Shown here: positions 39,722 to 49,675 of the stretch, one piece after another
How the letters are laid out: every line of letters starts with the position of its first letter
Numbering within the stretch: the stretch's first letter is position 1
Assembly: GCF_009295825.1 (NCBI RefSeq)
Contig: NZ_WHKF01000001.1
Location: forward strand, 957,088-1,021,087
DNA: 64,000 bases
From: Marinifilum sp. N1E240
Lineage (GTDB): Bacteria; Bacteroidota; Bacteroidia; Bacteroidales; Marinifilaceae
Direction: 5' to 3'
Made by a program: the position numbers and the translations under genes
Notes under the pieces: model-generated
Databases searched by the model: none
Told to the model about the DNA's origin: nothing
Seen by the model: the letters and a program-made list of their open reading frames with translations, nothing else

Positions 39722-40711
39722 ATGACGAAAGATCAATTACAAAATTACTATTATAACCGATGCACGCCTCAGCAAGCACTTGAAGTTGAGCAATGGATTT
39801 CTGCGATTCAAGATGAAAGTCGGGATGAGGCTTTGCTTATGGAGATCTTGAATGAGATCAATGTTGATAAGGATGATCGCCTTGTCAATAGAGCATTTGA
39901 AAAATTTGAGAAAGCCGTCCATTTGCATGAGTATGATAAAGGTGAAAAACCTTCTGTTTTGCGAAGATTTGGGGAATGGTATCGAATTGCCGCGGCAGTT
40001 TTGTTGATTCCTATTCTATTGTCGAGTCTTTATTTTTATACAGAGACAACCAATCCTAAAGAATGGGTAGAAGAGTATGTGCCATACGGACAAAGTAAAA
40101 TGGTTTGTTTACCTGATAGTTCTAAGTTGTGGTTGAATGCAGGAACCAAGTTAATTTACCCGAAGAAATTTAATAATTCTCTTCGACAGGTATATGTGGC
40201 AGGTGAGGCATATGCTGAAGTAACAAAAGATAAATCTCGCCCATTTGTTTTGTCAGCAGGAGAGGTGACAGTTGAAGTTTTAGGTACGAAATTCAATGTG
40301 AAATCGTATAGCGAGGATTCGCATATAGCGGTATCCTTGATGGAAGGTTCGGTTCGGATGAACGCTTTTTATAAAGGAGAAAGTAAGACAAAATTATTGA
40401 AGCCTGGCGAGATTGTGAGGTATTCGAAAAGTACAGGAGAATTACAAAAAAGCGATTTTATTGTTGCAACACGTAAGCTATGGTACAACAGTAAAGGTTT
40501 TTACTTTATGGATGAATCCTTAAGTGAAATTGCAGTGGCTCTCGAAAGATATTTTGATGTAAGAATCAACATCGAGAATGAATCTCTTAAAAAGGAACGC
40601 TTTTACTCGATGTTTGTTAACAATGAAAGTTTGGACGAAATATTATCAGCTTTAAATGCGAATGAAAAGATGATAATAGAAAGAAAAGCCAATATGATAT
40701 ACATAAAATGA
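39722..40711 (+). CDS. FecR-family anti-sigma factor
   Basis: Membrane-spanning partner of the ECF sigma factor. The cytoplasmic N-terminal segment (residues 1-85, YYYNRCTPQQALEVEQWI) would hold the sigma factor; one transmembrane helix follows (IAAAVLLIPILLSSLYFY). The periplasmic FecR domain has VPYGQSKMVCLPDSSKLWLNAGTKLIYPKKF and the conserved GEAYAEVTKDKSRPFVLSAGEVTVEVLGTKFNVKSY spread over residues 140-205, and the C-terminal DUF4974-like part SLSEIAVALERYFDV contacts the STN domain of SusC. 329 residues, standard size. Trans-envelope signalling with the SusC downstream is firmly expected. Confidence 0.93.
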   Translation: MTKDQLQNYYYNRCTPQQALEVEQWISAIQDESRDEALLMEILNEINVDKDDRLVNRAFEKFEKAVHLHEYDKGEKPSVLRRFGEWYRIAAAVLLIPILLSSLYFYTETTNPKEWVEEYVPYGQSKMVCLPDSSKLWLNAGTKLIYPKKFNNSLRQVYVAGEAYAEVTKDKSRPFVLSAGEVTVEVLGTKFNVKSYSEDSHIAVSLMEGSVRMNAFYKGESKTKLLKPGEIVRYSKSTGELQKSDFIVATRKLWYNSKGFYFMDESLSEIAVALERYFDVRINIENESLKKERFYSMFVNNESLDEILSALNANEKMIIERKANMIYIK

Positions 40712-40856
40712 AAAACATGAAGTATAACCCCAAATCTTGAAAATTGCCAATGAAGAAACGCTAACCAAAAAAGAAAAAGGCAGAGAATCTCGTACATTCT
40801 CCACCTAAATTTTTCAGTTAAATTCTAATTAACAAACTAAAAAACATTACAAGAAT

Positions 40857-43800
40857 ATGAATTTAATTTCAGGAAACCTCAATCTGGCGCAGTTAAGATT
40901 GAAAAAATCAATAATAATGTTGATTATAGCGCTGTTTGGAGGGATTACACCCATATTTTCACAGAAAATATCGGTTAATTTCAAGAACTTAACAATAAAA
41001 GAAGCTGTTGAAGTTCTACAAACAAAGCACAATTATTCTTTTTCTATGAATACCAGTGATATAGATATGAATAAGCGTGTGAATTACAAAGCAAAAGAAG
41101 TTGAACTTACAGATGTTTTAAATAAAATATTTGAAGGACAAGGCTTTGAATGTATAGTAAAAGATAATATTATCACGGTAGCTAAAAAAGATACTGAAAA
41201 GAATCAGACCACAGCAAAGAAAAAAGTAAAACTTAAGGGTAAGGTTTTGGATGAATCCGGTGAAACCATAATTGGAGCATCGGTAAGTATCAAAGGAACC
41301 ACTAATGGGACAATTACAAATATTGATGGAGAGTTCGAATTGACAGGAAGCACTTCAGAAATATTGGCCATTACTTTTATTGGATATGAAGATCAGGAAT
41401 TTGCAATTACAAAATCTCAGTATTTTGATGTTGTATTACTTCCTTCTGTTGTTGGGTTGAACGAGGTTGTTGTTACAGCTTTGGGAATCAAGCGTGCCAC
41501 AAAAGCATTGAGTTATAATGTTCAGCAAGTATCCAGTGAGGATATTGTTTCAAATAAGGATGCCAACTTTGTAAATACACTTTCAGGTAAAGTTGCTGGT
41601 GTAAACATCAACAGCAGTTCTTCCGGAGTAGGTGGAGCAAGTAAAGTTATCATGCGTGGTACAAAAACCATTGCTCAATCGAGTAATGCATTGTATGTAA
41701 TCGATGGTGTGCCAATGTTTAATTTTGGTGGTGCTGGCGAGACTGAATTTGGATCCAATGGATCTACAGAAGCGATTGCAGATATCAATCCTGAGGACAT
41801 TGAAAGTGTATCGGTTTTAACTGGGGCAGCAGCAGCAGCTCTTTATGGTAGTCATGCATCCAATGGTGCTATTGTAATTACCACTAAAAAAGGAAAAGCA
41901 GGTTCGACCTCTTTAACTTTAACTAGTAATGTTGAAATGATGCAAACCTTTGCATTGCCTGATTTCCAGAATTCTTATGGAACGGGAGATTTAAGTTCGG
42001 ATGTTCAGGTTTTGGATAAAAGTTGGGGACATAAATTGAATAATGCTAACCGAATGGGTTATTCACCCAAGGATGATTTTTTCGAAACAGGAATGGTGTT
42101 CACAAATTCGATGTCATTTTCTACTGGAACAGACAAGAACCAAACCTATTTATCTGCAAGTACGATCGATTCGGAAGGTATTGTTCCAAACAATAGTTAC
42201 GATCGACAGAATTTTACATTTAGAAATACAACCAGTTGTTTGAATGACAAACTAAAAATTGATTTTGGTGGTTCATACATCAAACAAGAAGATATGAATA
42301 TGGTAAATCAAGGGGTTTATGCCAACCCATTGGTGACAGCATATCTTTTCCCTCGTGGCGATGATTGGGATGATATAAAAATGTATGAGCGATATGATTC
42401 TTCTCGTAAGATTTATACTCAATATTGGCCACAAGGTATTGATGAGTTTGCTGGACAAAATCCATATTGGATTGCTCACAGAAACTTACGCGAGAACAAG
42501 AAGAATCGTTACATGTTAAATGCTGGTTTTAGCTACGATGCTTTAAGTTGGTTGAATTTTGGAGGTCGTGTTCGTATTGATAATTCGATTAATGATTTTA
42601 CTGAGAAATTATACGCAACATCTAACAGAACTCTTACCGAAGGATCGAATAATGGTTTGTATGGAATTGCCAGAAATGAAGCCAAGCAAACTTATGCCGA
42701 TTTTCTTGTGAATATCAACAAGAACTTTACTGAAGATTTTTCGCTTCAAGCAAATATTGGGGTTTCCTATTCAGATATGAAAGAGGATGTATTGTCGAAT
42801 CGCGGACCAATTCGTGCCGATGGTATTCCAAATTTATTTAATGTATATCAGTTAGACGATGTAACCACGAAACGTGAGCAGTCGGGGTGGCACGATCAAA
42901 CCAAATCGGTTTTTGCAAGTGCTGAATTGGGCTACAAGGGAGCTTATTACCTAACTCTTACCGGTCGTAACGATTGGGCTTCTCAATTGGCAGGACCTCA
43001 TTCAAATGAGAGTTCTTTCATGTATCCATCAATTGGTACTTCATTTGTTTTGTCTGAGATATTCGAATTACCAATGCAAATTCAATATGCAAAGCTTAGA
43101 GCTTCTTATGCATCAGTAGGTCTTCCTTTTGCGCGCTTTTTAGCAAATCCAACCTACGCTTGGGACAATGCCAATAAAGTATGGGAAACCAAAACACATT
43201 ATCCTCTTTACGATTTAAAACCGGAAAGAACCCAATCATGGGAAATTGGTTTAACGGCTAAATTGATGAAACATTTCGATTTGGATGTGAGTTTGTACAG
43301 CACAAAAACATTCAATCAAACTTTCGATCCTCAAATCTCAGTTTCTTCTGGTTATTCTACTTTGTATGTTCAAACTGGTAGTGTTAAAAATAGAGGTATT
43401 GAGCTTGCTTTGGGATATAAAAATACTTGGAATGACTTTACCTGGAGTTCTAATTTCACATTGAGTTCTAATGAGAATGAGATTTCAGAATTAGTTGACA
43501 ATTATGTCCATCCTGAGACAAAAGCAGTGATCACCAAAGATCGTTTGGATATTGGTGGTTTATCAAATGCCAGATTCATTTTGAAAAAAGGTGGAGGTCT
43601 TGGAGATTTGTACTCTATTGCTGATTTGAAGCGTGATAGCGACGGGAAAATTTTCGTAGATCAGAATGGAAATGTTGCTGCAGAGTACAATGTGGAAGAC
43701 ATAAAGTTGGGATCGGTATTTCCTGATGCGAATATGGCATGGAGAAATGATTTTAGATACAAAGGTTTCAACCTTGGGTTTATGGTATCTGCTCGTTTAG

Positions 43801-44216
43801 GTGGTATTGTATATTCTGCAACTCAGGCTACATTAGATCGTTATGGTGTTTCTGAAGCTTCAGCTAATGCTCGCGATAATGGTGGGGTAGTTGTAAATGG
43901 AGGCGATATGGTTGATGCCCAAAAATGGTATACTACAATCGGAGCAAAATCGGGTATTCCTCAATTTTATACTTATAGCGCAACAAATGTACGTTTGCAA
44001 GAGGCAAGTATCGGTTACACTCTTACAAAAGATAAGTTCTATAATTTTGCTGATGTGACATTTACATTGGTTGGAAGAAACTTGTTTATGTTCTACAATA
44101 AAGCTCCATTCGATCCTGAATCAGTTGCTTCTACAGGTAACTATTACCAGGGAATAGATTATTTTATGATGCCGAGCCAACGTAGTTATGGTTTTAATGT
44201 GAGAGTTAAATTCTAA
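40857..44216 (+). CDS. SusC/RagA family TonB-dependent transporter with STN signalling domain
   Basis: TonB-linked outer membrane channel of 1119 residues. After the signal peptide (ending IFSQ) comes an STN domain (residues about 38-108: ISVNFKNLTIKEAVEVLQ... VELTDVLNKIFEGQGF) that talks to the FecR protein. Then a carboxypeptidase-like domain (LKGKVLDESGETIIGASV), the signature GLNEVVVTALGIKR, the plug (GKVAGVNINSSSSG, GAAAAALYGSHASNGAIVITT) and the barrel ending in NVRVKF. The STN domain plus adjacent sigma/anti-sigma genes make this the sensor and importer of the locus. Start ATG at 40857; a later Met in the signal region is possible. Confidence 0.93.
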   Translation: MNLISGNLNLAQLRLKKSIIMLIIALFGGITPIFSQKISVNFKNLTIKEAVEVLQTKHNYSFSMNTSDIDMNKRVNYKAKEVELTDVLNKIFEGQGFECIVKDNIITVAKKDTEKNQTTAKKKVKLKGKVLDESGETIIGASVSIKGTTNGTITNIDGEFELTGSTSEILAITFIGYEDQEFAITKSQYFDVVLLPSVVGLNEVVVTALGIKRATKALSYNVQQVSSEDIVSNKDANFVNTLSGKVAGVNINSSSSGVGGASKVIMRGTKTIAQSSNALYVIDGVPMFNFGGAGETEFGSNGSTEAIADINPEDIESVSVLTGAAAAALYGSHASNGAIVITTKKGKAGSTSLTLTSNVEMMQTFALPDFQNSYGTGDLSSDVQVLDKSWGHKLNNANRMGYSPKDDFFETGMVFTNSMSFSTGTDKNQTYLSASTIDSEGIVPNNSYDRQNFTFRNTTSCLNDKLKIDFGGSYIKQEDMNMVNQGVYANPLVTAYLFPRGDDWDDIKMYERYDSSRKIYTQYWPQGIDEFAGQNPYWIAHRNLRENKKNRYMLNAGFSYDALSWLNFGGRVRIDNSINDFTEKLYATSNRTLTEGSNNGLYGIARNEAKQTYADFLVNINKNFTEDFSLQANIGVSYSDMKEDVLSNRGPIRADGIPNLFNVYQLDDVTTKREQSGWHDQTKSVFASAELGYKGAYYLTLTGRNDWASQLAGPHSNESSFMYPSIGTSFVLSEIFELPMQIQYAKLRASYASVGLPFARFLANPTYAWDNANKVWETKTHYPLYDLKPERTQSWEIGLTAKLMKHFDLDVSLYSTKTFNQTFDPQISVSSGYSTLYVQTGSVKNRGIELALGYKNTWNDFTWSSNFTLSSNENEISELVDNYVHPETKAVITKDRLDIGGLSNARFILKKGGGLGDLYSIADLKRDSDGKIFVDQNGNVAAEYNVEDIKLGSVFPDANMAWRNDFRYKGFNLGFMVSARLGGIVYSATQATLDRYGVSEASANARDNGGVVVNGGDMVDAQKWYTTIGAKSGIPQFYTYSATNVRLQEASIGYTLTKDKFYNFADVTFTLVGRNLFMFYNKAPFDPESVASTGNYYQGIDYFMMPSQRSYGFNVRVKF

Positions 44217-44336
44217 GCAATTTAATCATGATAATTATGAAACGAACATGAATTTTAGCATACTAACTTACTCACAGAAGTATGATAAAAATTCATCGAG
44301 AGTTCCATCTGATAAATAAAAATAAATTATAAACGG

Positions 44337-45914
44337 ATGAAAAAATCAATTATAAATTTGTTGTTCTCTGCTTCGATTTTATTGGGTACTTCTTGTACTT
44401 CGAATTATGAGGATTACAATACCAATCCATACGATGCCAATGATGACGAAATGCAGTATGATGCATATAGTTTAAGGGCAGCAATGGTGGCGATGCAGGG
44501 TTATGTAATACCTGCGGATGTAAATTTAAATCAGTTTACCGAATGCTTGCTTGGAGGTTCTTTTGGAGGATACTTAGCAGATTCAAATTCCGGATTTGTT
44601 GGAAAGAACTATGCTACCTATAATCCTGAGCAACACTGGATTCAGGTTCCATTTAATGATATTATTCCAAAAATATATGCCAATCAAGTACAGTTAAAGG
44701 CTGTTACCACCGATCCAATTCCTTTGGCGGTAGCAGAAATTATTAAAGTAGCAGCCATACATCGCGTTACAGATATTTATGGCCACATTCCTTACTCTCA
44801 AATTGGAGTAGATGGAAAATTGGAAGCTCCTTACGATTTGCAGGAAGATGTATATAGTAAAATGTTGGAAGAATTAGATCATGCGATTGAGGTGTTAACA
44901 CCTAATCAAACGTCTGATTTTAGCCCTTATGCTGATAAGGTTTTCGATGGTAAAGTGTTGAACTGGATTAAGTTTGCCAACTCTTTAAAATTGCGATTGG
45001 CCATGAGAATTGTTTATGCCAATCCAACTTTAGCTCAAACTAAAGCTGAAGAGGCAGTAAATCATGAGGTGGGATGCATGTCTACCAACGATGACAATGC
45101 ATACAATACGGTTGCTAAATCACCATTTAGAGTAGTAATGTATGAGTACAATGGAGGTGATTCACGTGTTTCTGCCGACATTACTTCTTATATGAATGGA
45201 TATGCAGATCCACGTAGAGAAAAGTATTTCACCATGAGTGCTTTCGAGGATACTGATAATCCTGCATTTGATAATGGATACTATGGTTTACGATCAGGAA
45301 TTAACATTGCATCATCGGCAACAGCTCACAAGTACAGCAACATGAACATTGGTGAATCAAACAATAAGTTGCTTTGGATGAATGCTGCGGAAAGTGCTTT
45401 CTTAAAAGCTGAAGGTGCATTACGCGGTTGGAATATGGGTGGTTCTGCCAATGATTTCTACAATCAGGGTATCGAATTGTCATTCAACCAATGGGGTGTT
45501 TCTGGTGCTGATGCTTATGCTCAGAATACTGCCAGTATTCCTGAAAACTATAAGGATCCTCTTGGAGCGAATGATAACACTGGCGTTCCTGCTTCCATAA
45601 CTATTAAATGGAACGATGCGGATGATTTCGAACTTGGTTTGGAGCGCATCATTACACAGAAATGGATTGCCAATTTCCCATTGGGTCATGAAGCATGGTC
45701 TGAATTTCGTCGTACCGGATATCCTCGTTTAATGGAAGTGCCATACAACCAGAGCAATGGTGTTGTTGATGGTGCTGAAATGGCTCGTCGTTTACCTTAT
45801 CCTTTAAGAGAGTACAAGGAAAATGCGATCAATTTGCAGGGTGCTATCGACAAGTTAGGTGGACTTGATAATATGGCTACTAAAGTATGGTGGGATTGTA
45901 AGAATAAAAACTAG
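44337..45914 (+). CDS. SusD/RagB-like nutrient-binding lipoprotein (SusD_2 type)
   Basis: Surface glycan-binding lipoprotein pairing with the SusC upstream. Lipobox in LLGTSCTSNYEDYNTNPYD; the N-terminal YNTNPYDA and the conserved WIKFANSLKLRLAMRI are marks of the SusD_2 (SusD/RagB outer membrane lipoprotein, second type) group. The end LERIITQKWIANFPLGHEAWSEFRRTGYP is the family C-terminal motif. 525 residues. It starts 120 bp after SusC and is followed at 6 bp by the GH18-like gene, so the operon continues. Confidence 0.92.
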   Translation: MKKSIINLLFSASILLGTSCTSNYEDYNTNPYDANDDEMQYDAYSLRAAMVAMQGYVIPADVNLNQFTECLLGGSFGGYLADSNSGFVGKNYATYNPEQHWIQVPFNDIIPKIYANQVQLKAVTTDPIPLAVAEIIKVAAIHRVTDIYGHIPYSQIGVDGKLEAPYDLQEDVYSKMLEELDHAIEVLTPNQTSDFSPYADKVFDGKVLNWIKFANSLKLRLAMRIVYANPTLAQTKAEEAVNHEVGCMSTNDDNAYNTVAKSPFRVVMYEYNGGDSRVSADITSYMNGYADPRREKYFTMSAFEDTDNPAFDNGYYGLRSGINIASSATAHKYSNMNIGESNNKLLWMNAAESAFLKAEGALRGWNMGGSANDFYNQGIELSFNQWGVSGADAYAQNTASIPENYKDPLGANDNTGVPASITIKWNDADDFELGLERIITQKWIANFPLGHEAWSEFRRTGYPRLMEVPYNQSNGVVDGAEMARRLPYPLREYKENAINLQGAIDKLGGLDNMATKVWWDCKNKN

Positions 45915-45920
45915 CAGAAC

Positions 45921-46985
45921 ATGAAGAATATATCAAAATATAAATTTGCACTATATGGAATGGGTCTGATTGCTTCATTTCTGTTTAGCTCTTGCGAAGA
46001 CTGGACAGAAAATGAAACATTGGATATTAACCAGCCAGGTATCGAAGATGAAAACCCTGCACTTTATGCAGATTATTTGGAAAGCTTAAGAGCTTATAAG
46101 AACTCGGATCATAAATGCATTTTTGTGAGTTTCGACAATAAGGAAAAGCAGCCTTTTAATCGTGCACAACATATCAATGTGATTCCTGATAGTACTGATA
46201 TTGTTTCCATACTCTATCCTAACAGTTTGGTGGAAAGAGAAATGGAAGAAATGGAAGAAACAAGAGAGGACAAAGGAACCCAATTTGTATTTACCATTGG
46301 TTTCGATGCCATTAAATTAAGCTATACGCTTTTAAAAGATGCAGAGGACAAGGCGAAAGAAGAAGGCGAAGAGATTACATCTCCACTGCCAACTTTTATC
46401 AATTATATGGTAGACAGTTTGCACAACTCTTTTGCTTTGGTGAACAAGTACAATTACGATGGGGTATGTTTCTCTTATGAGGGAAAAAGCATTCTTCATA
46501 TGACTGATCTTGAGAAAAAAGAGTACATGAGTTATCACAATGCTTTTATAGGTATTTTGAAAGACTGGAGCTCTAGAAATGAGGATAAAATGGTATTGTT
46601 CCAGGGAAAACCTCAAAACCTTTTAGATAAGACTTTCTTACCTGATTGCAAATACATTATTATACCATGTGATGCTGCTGGTAACGGTTCAAAATTAAGC
46701 TACAACATTTATTCTGCAGCTGTTGATGGAGTACCAACCGACAGATTTATTGTTACTGCAGAAACTATTTCTCTTGATCCGGCGGATATGAAGACTGGAT
46801 ATTGGGCTGATGGTGAAACTCATTCTGTTGAAGGCACCTCTGTTTGGGTGGCTTCTGAGCATGAAGGTTTCACAGTTGCAGGTATGGGGATTAATAATGT
46901 GAGTAATGATTTCTTTAGTCCGGAGCGTGTTTATCATTACACCAGAATGGCGATAGATAACATTAATCCATCACTTAAAAACTAA
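45921..46985 (+). CDS. GH18-like lipoprotein with degenerate catalytic motif (BT_1044-like fold)
   Basis: Lipoprotein (SFLFSSCEDW) that resembles the GH18 endo-beta-N-acetylglucosaminidases of Bacteroidota. The GH18 hallmark DxxDxDxE appears as DGVCFSYE: the final Glu (E187) remains but the key Asp two residues before it, which positions the substrate acetamido group, is Ser185. Compare DGIFVDDE in the GH18 enzyme three genes downstream. FDAIKLSY and PDCKYIIIPCDAAG suggest the TIM-barrel strands. 354 residues. Loss of that Asp suggests a glycan-binding protein or weak enzyme; this is inference. It starts 6 bp after the SusD gene and 6 bp before the next. Confidence 0.75.
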   Translation: MKNISKYKFALYGMGLIASFLFSSCEDWTENETLDINQPGIEDENPALYADYLESLRAYKNSDHKCIFVSFDNKEKQPFNRAQHINVIPDSTDIVSILYPNSLVEREMEEMEETREDKGTQFVFTIGFDAIKLSYTLLKDAEDKAKEEGEEITSPLPTFINYMVDSLHNSFALVNKYNYDGVCFSYEGKSILHMTDLEKKEYMSYHNAFIGILKDWSSRNEDKMVLFQGKPQNLLDKTFLPDCKYIIIPCDAAGNGSKLSYNIYSAAVDGVPTDRFIVTAETISLDPADMKTGYWADGETHSVEGTSVWVASEHEGFTVAGMGINNVSNDFFSPERVYHYTRMAIDNINPSLKN

Positions 46986-46991
46986 ATTGAA

Positions 46992-48134
46992 ATGAAACAC
47001 TATATATTATATGCAGCTTTATTTTTAATGATTTTTTCATTTGGCTGCGATGGCTCGGATGATGATTTCGACAATAAAGTATATGTAAGTAGTTCTTCTA
47101 AAACCAGCGAATTATTGGTGAAAGCAGGAGTAAATGATGTTGAAAAAAGCATTCAGGCTGCTATTGCAAAACCAAGCATGCAGGATATTATTGTGAATTA
47201 CAACATTGATCCGGCATTGGTAGCTACTTATAATTTAGCTTATTACGACAATGCAGAAATGCTACCTGCTGAAAACTATTCATTACCTGAAAATACGGTA
47301 AGTATTACTGCTGGTAATGTTCTTTCGAAAGAGATAAAAGTTCTGTTTAAGGATTTGAGTCAATTGGATCGGGAGATTGTATATGTTTTGCCTGTAAGCA
47401 TGGATAGCCAAGATATCGAAGTGTTGGAAAGTGCCAGAACATTGTATTATGTGATTAAAGGTGCTGCCTTAATTAATGTGGTAGCTGATATCGAAGAGAA
47501 CTATTTGACTGTGAACTGGACAAACCCTGATGTTTGTAATAATTTGTCTCAACTGACAATGGAAGCTTTAGTTCGCATTAGCAATTTTGATAGAATGATT
47601 AGTACCGTTATGGGGATCGAAGGACAATTCTTAATTCGTTTAGGAGATGCCGGATTTCCAAGCAATCAAATTCAGGTAGCAACAAGTAATGGTAATTTCC
47701 CTGATGGAGATTCTAACAAAGGTCTACCAACCAACGAATGGGTACACATTGCTTTAACTTACGATTCAGCTACGGGAGAAATGATTGTTTACGTGAACGG
47801 AAGCAAGCAGTCCGAAACTACCAAATCTTTAGGTGATGTGAACCTTGGACAAGGTGGAACAAGCGGATTCTGCATTGGTCGTTCATGGGCTGATGAAAGA
47901 TACCTGGCAGGGGAAATTTCGGAGTGTAGAATTTGGAATGTGGTTCGCAGCAAGGAAGATATTGCAGCCAATCCATATTATGTAGATCCAGCTTCGGAAG
48001 GTTTGGTTGCCTACTGGAAATTTGATGATGAATCAGCTCTTTCAGTTCAAGATCATACTGGAAATGGAAATAATGCAGTAGCAAATTCTACCTTACGATG
48101 GACTCCGGTTACTTTGCCTGCACCGGGTGAGTAA
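46992..48134 (+). CDS. DUF1735 and LamG-domain surface lipoprotein
   Basis: Lipoprotein (IFSFGCDGSDDD) with an N-terminal DUF1735 (BT_3987-N type) module at residues about 30-155 and a C-terminal concanavalin-like LamG module: LTMEALVRISNFDRMISTV, WVHIALTYDSATGEMIVYVNGSKQ, ISECRIWNVVRSKEDI and GLVAYWKFDDES are typical of Laminin_G_3 domains. 380 residues. It is probably a glycan-binding surface protein of the locus and has no catalytic motif. Its stop lies 25 bp before the chosen start of the GH18 enzyme. Confidence 0.82.
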   Translation: MKHYILYAALFLMIFSFGCDGSDDDFDNKVYVSSSSKTSELLVKAGVNDVEKSIQAAIAKPSMQDIIVNYNIDPALVATYNLAYYDNAEMLPAENYSLPENTVSITAGNVLSKEIKVLFKDLSQLDREIVYVLPVSMDSQDIEVLESARTLYYVIKGAALINVVADIEENYLTVNWTNPDVCNNLSQLTMEALVRISNFDRMISTVMGIEGQFLIRLGDAGFPSNQIQVATSNGNFPDGDSNKGLPTNEWVHIALTYDSATGEMIVYVNGSKQSETTKSLGDVNLGQGGTSGFCIGRSWADERYLAGEISECRIWNVVRSKEDIAANPYYVDPASEGLVAYWKFDDESALSVQDHTGNGNNAVANSTLRWTPVTLPAPGE

Positions 48135-48159
48135 TGGAAGTGTAATTAATAACAGAAAA

Positions 48160-49563
48160 ATGATGAAATATAATATATCATTCAAAAGAAATGTGATACT
48201 TACTGCTGCCATTGCAATGATGGGCTTTTTTACTGCCTGCGATGATAGCATTGATGTTACAAGTGTTGATGAAAATCAATACACAACAAGCTCCGATGCC
48301 ATTGCTTACCTTGTAAACAATGCAGGAAATCGTGGAACCGCAATGGTAGAGTTTCGCAATCAGGGGCAGGCAGAAATGTATTTGGCATCTTCAAAAAATG
48401 CGGAGAGCGATGTGGTAGCCAATTTGAAATTCGATGAGGAAGTACTTCATGCTTACAACGATGAAAACAGTACAGAATATGAATTGTTTCCTAAGGAATT
48501 GGTAAGTTTCAATAGTGACTTTCAATTGAAAAAGGGAAGTAATAAGTCTGGAAAAGCATTGGTTCAATTTGCAACATCCGATGCTTTAAGTGCTCAGAAA
48601 ACCTATGTAATTCCAGTTCGTGTTGAAGTAAAATCAGGTAGCATTAAATTGTCTGAAAAAGAATCGGTTTATCTGATTTTTGTGAAAGATTTAAGCACGA
48701 TTCCTACGGTTGACAAGGCTAGTGGAATAAAGATTATCAGTTGTATGGAGGTGAATGATACCAATCCATTGAACAACTTGTGTTTTACACTGAAAGAGAG
48801 TGGGAAGCCATTAATCGATATTGTTATTCTTTTCTCTGCCAACATCAATTACAACAACGAAACGGGTAAAGTATATGTATACAACAATCCTAATGTTCAG
48901 CACATTTTAGATAACAGAGAGAAATATTTAAAGCCTTTGCAGGACAGAGGAATGAAAATCGTACTGGGTATCTTAGGAAATCACGACCGTGCAGGAGTAT
49001 CGAACTTAGCTGATGAAACGGCAAGAGTTTTTGCTCAGGAATTGAAAGTGGTTTGCGACTCTTATCACTTAGATGGAATCTTTGTTGATGATGAGTATTC
49101 AGCATATCAAAACCCGGCTCCTGTAGGATTTGTATCTCCATCATCGGCAGCAGCTTCTCGTCTTTGTTTCGAGGTAAAACAAGCTATGCCAGATCGATTG
49201 GTTTGTGCCTATGCTTATGGATCTACATCATCTTTGCCAGATATTGATGGTCAGCAATCGGGTACTTTTGTTGATTATGGTATTCATGATTACGGTGGAA
49301 GTTCAGATTTAAGCTCGAATTATCCGGGAATGCCAAAATCAGGAATGGCTTTGTATTCTCAGGAATTCAATCGTGGTTATTGGACTGCTGATTCAAATTT
49401 GGAAAACATGCGTAACGATGGTTATGGCTCGCATATGATTTTTGCTATGGATCCGTTCCGAGACAATTTCGATCGTCAGAAACAAGCAATGGAAAGCATT
49501 GCCGACAAGCTGTTCGATGATGAATTGGTGTACGATGAAAAGCCATTTAAGAAAGACTGGTAG
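48160..49563 (+). CDS. GH18 endo-beta-N-acetylglucosaminidase lipoprotein (EndoBT-3987-like)
   Basis: Predicted endo-beta-N-acetylglucosaminidase that cuts the chitobiose core of N-glycans. Lipobox in GFFTACDDS; DUF1735 N-terminal module (residues about 35-165); GH18 TIM barrel from about 195 onward. The catalytic motif reads LDGIFVDDEYS, with Asp310 and Glu312; these positions nearly coincide with D312/E314 of the B. thetaiotaomicron enzyme BT_3987. Barrel strands IKIISCMEVN and KIVLGILGNHDRAG are also typical. The frame opens at 48127 and would overlap the previous gene, but ATG-ATG at 48160-48165 starts the lipoprotein signal. Product would be surface exposed and feed SusC/SusD. High-mannose versus other N-glycans is not decidable by eye. 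Confidence 0.88.
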   Translation: MMKYNISFKRNVILTAAIAMMGFFTACDDSIDVTSVDENQYTTSSDAIAYLVNNAGNRGTAMVEFRNQGQAEMYLASSKNAESDVVANLKFDEEVLHAYNDENSTEYELFPKELVSFNSDFQLKKGSNKSGKALVQFATSDALSAQKTYVIPVRVEVKSGSIKLSEKESVYLIFVKDLSTIPTVDKASGIKIISCMEVNDTNPLNNLCFTLKESGKPLIDIVILFSANINYNNETGKVYVYNNPNVQHILDNREKYLKPLQDRGMKIVLGILGNHDRAGVSNLADETARVFAQELKVVCDSYHLDGIFVDDEYSAYQNPAPVGFVSPSSAAASRLCFEVKQAMPDRLVCAYAYGSTSSLPDIDGQQSGTFVDYGIHDYGGSSDLSSNYPGMPKSGMALYSQEFNRGYWTADSNLENMRNDGYGSHMIFAMDPFRDNFDRQKQAMESIADKLFDDELVYDEKPFKKDW

Positions 49564-49675
49564 AATTACAAAAGGGATTTGATATCTCCTTTTTTACCAG
49601 GTTGAAATTGTTTAAGTGTTCTCCCGGGAACAATATCGGGAGAGGCTTTAAAATTTAATAATAAAACTGAAACAG

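Noticed and set aside
40783-40801. GAGAAT-N7-ATTCTC hairpin before the second SusC as an attenuator
   Set aside because: Only a 6-bp stem and no T-run; such short dyads occur by chance in AT-rich leaders.
46992-48134. LamG lipoprotein as a glycosidase
   Set aside because: The LamG fold is shared with GH16-like enzymes, but no catalytic ExDxxE motif is present; a binding protein is the better call.
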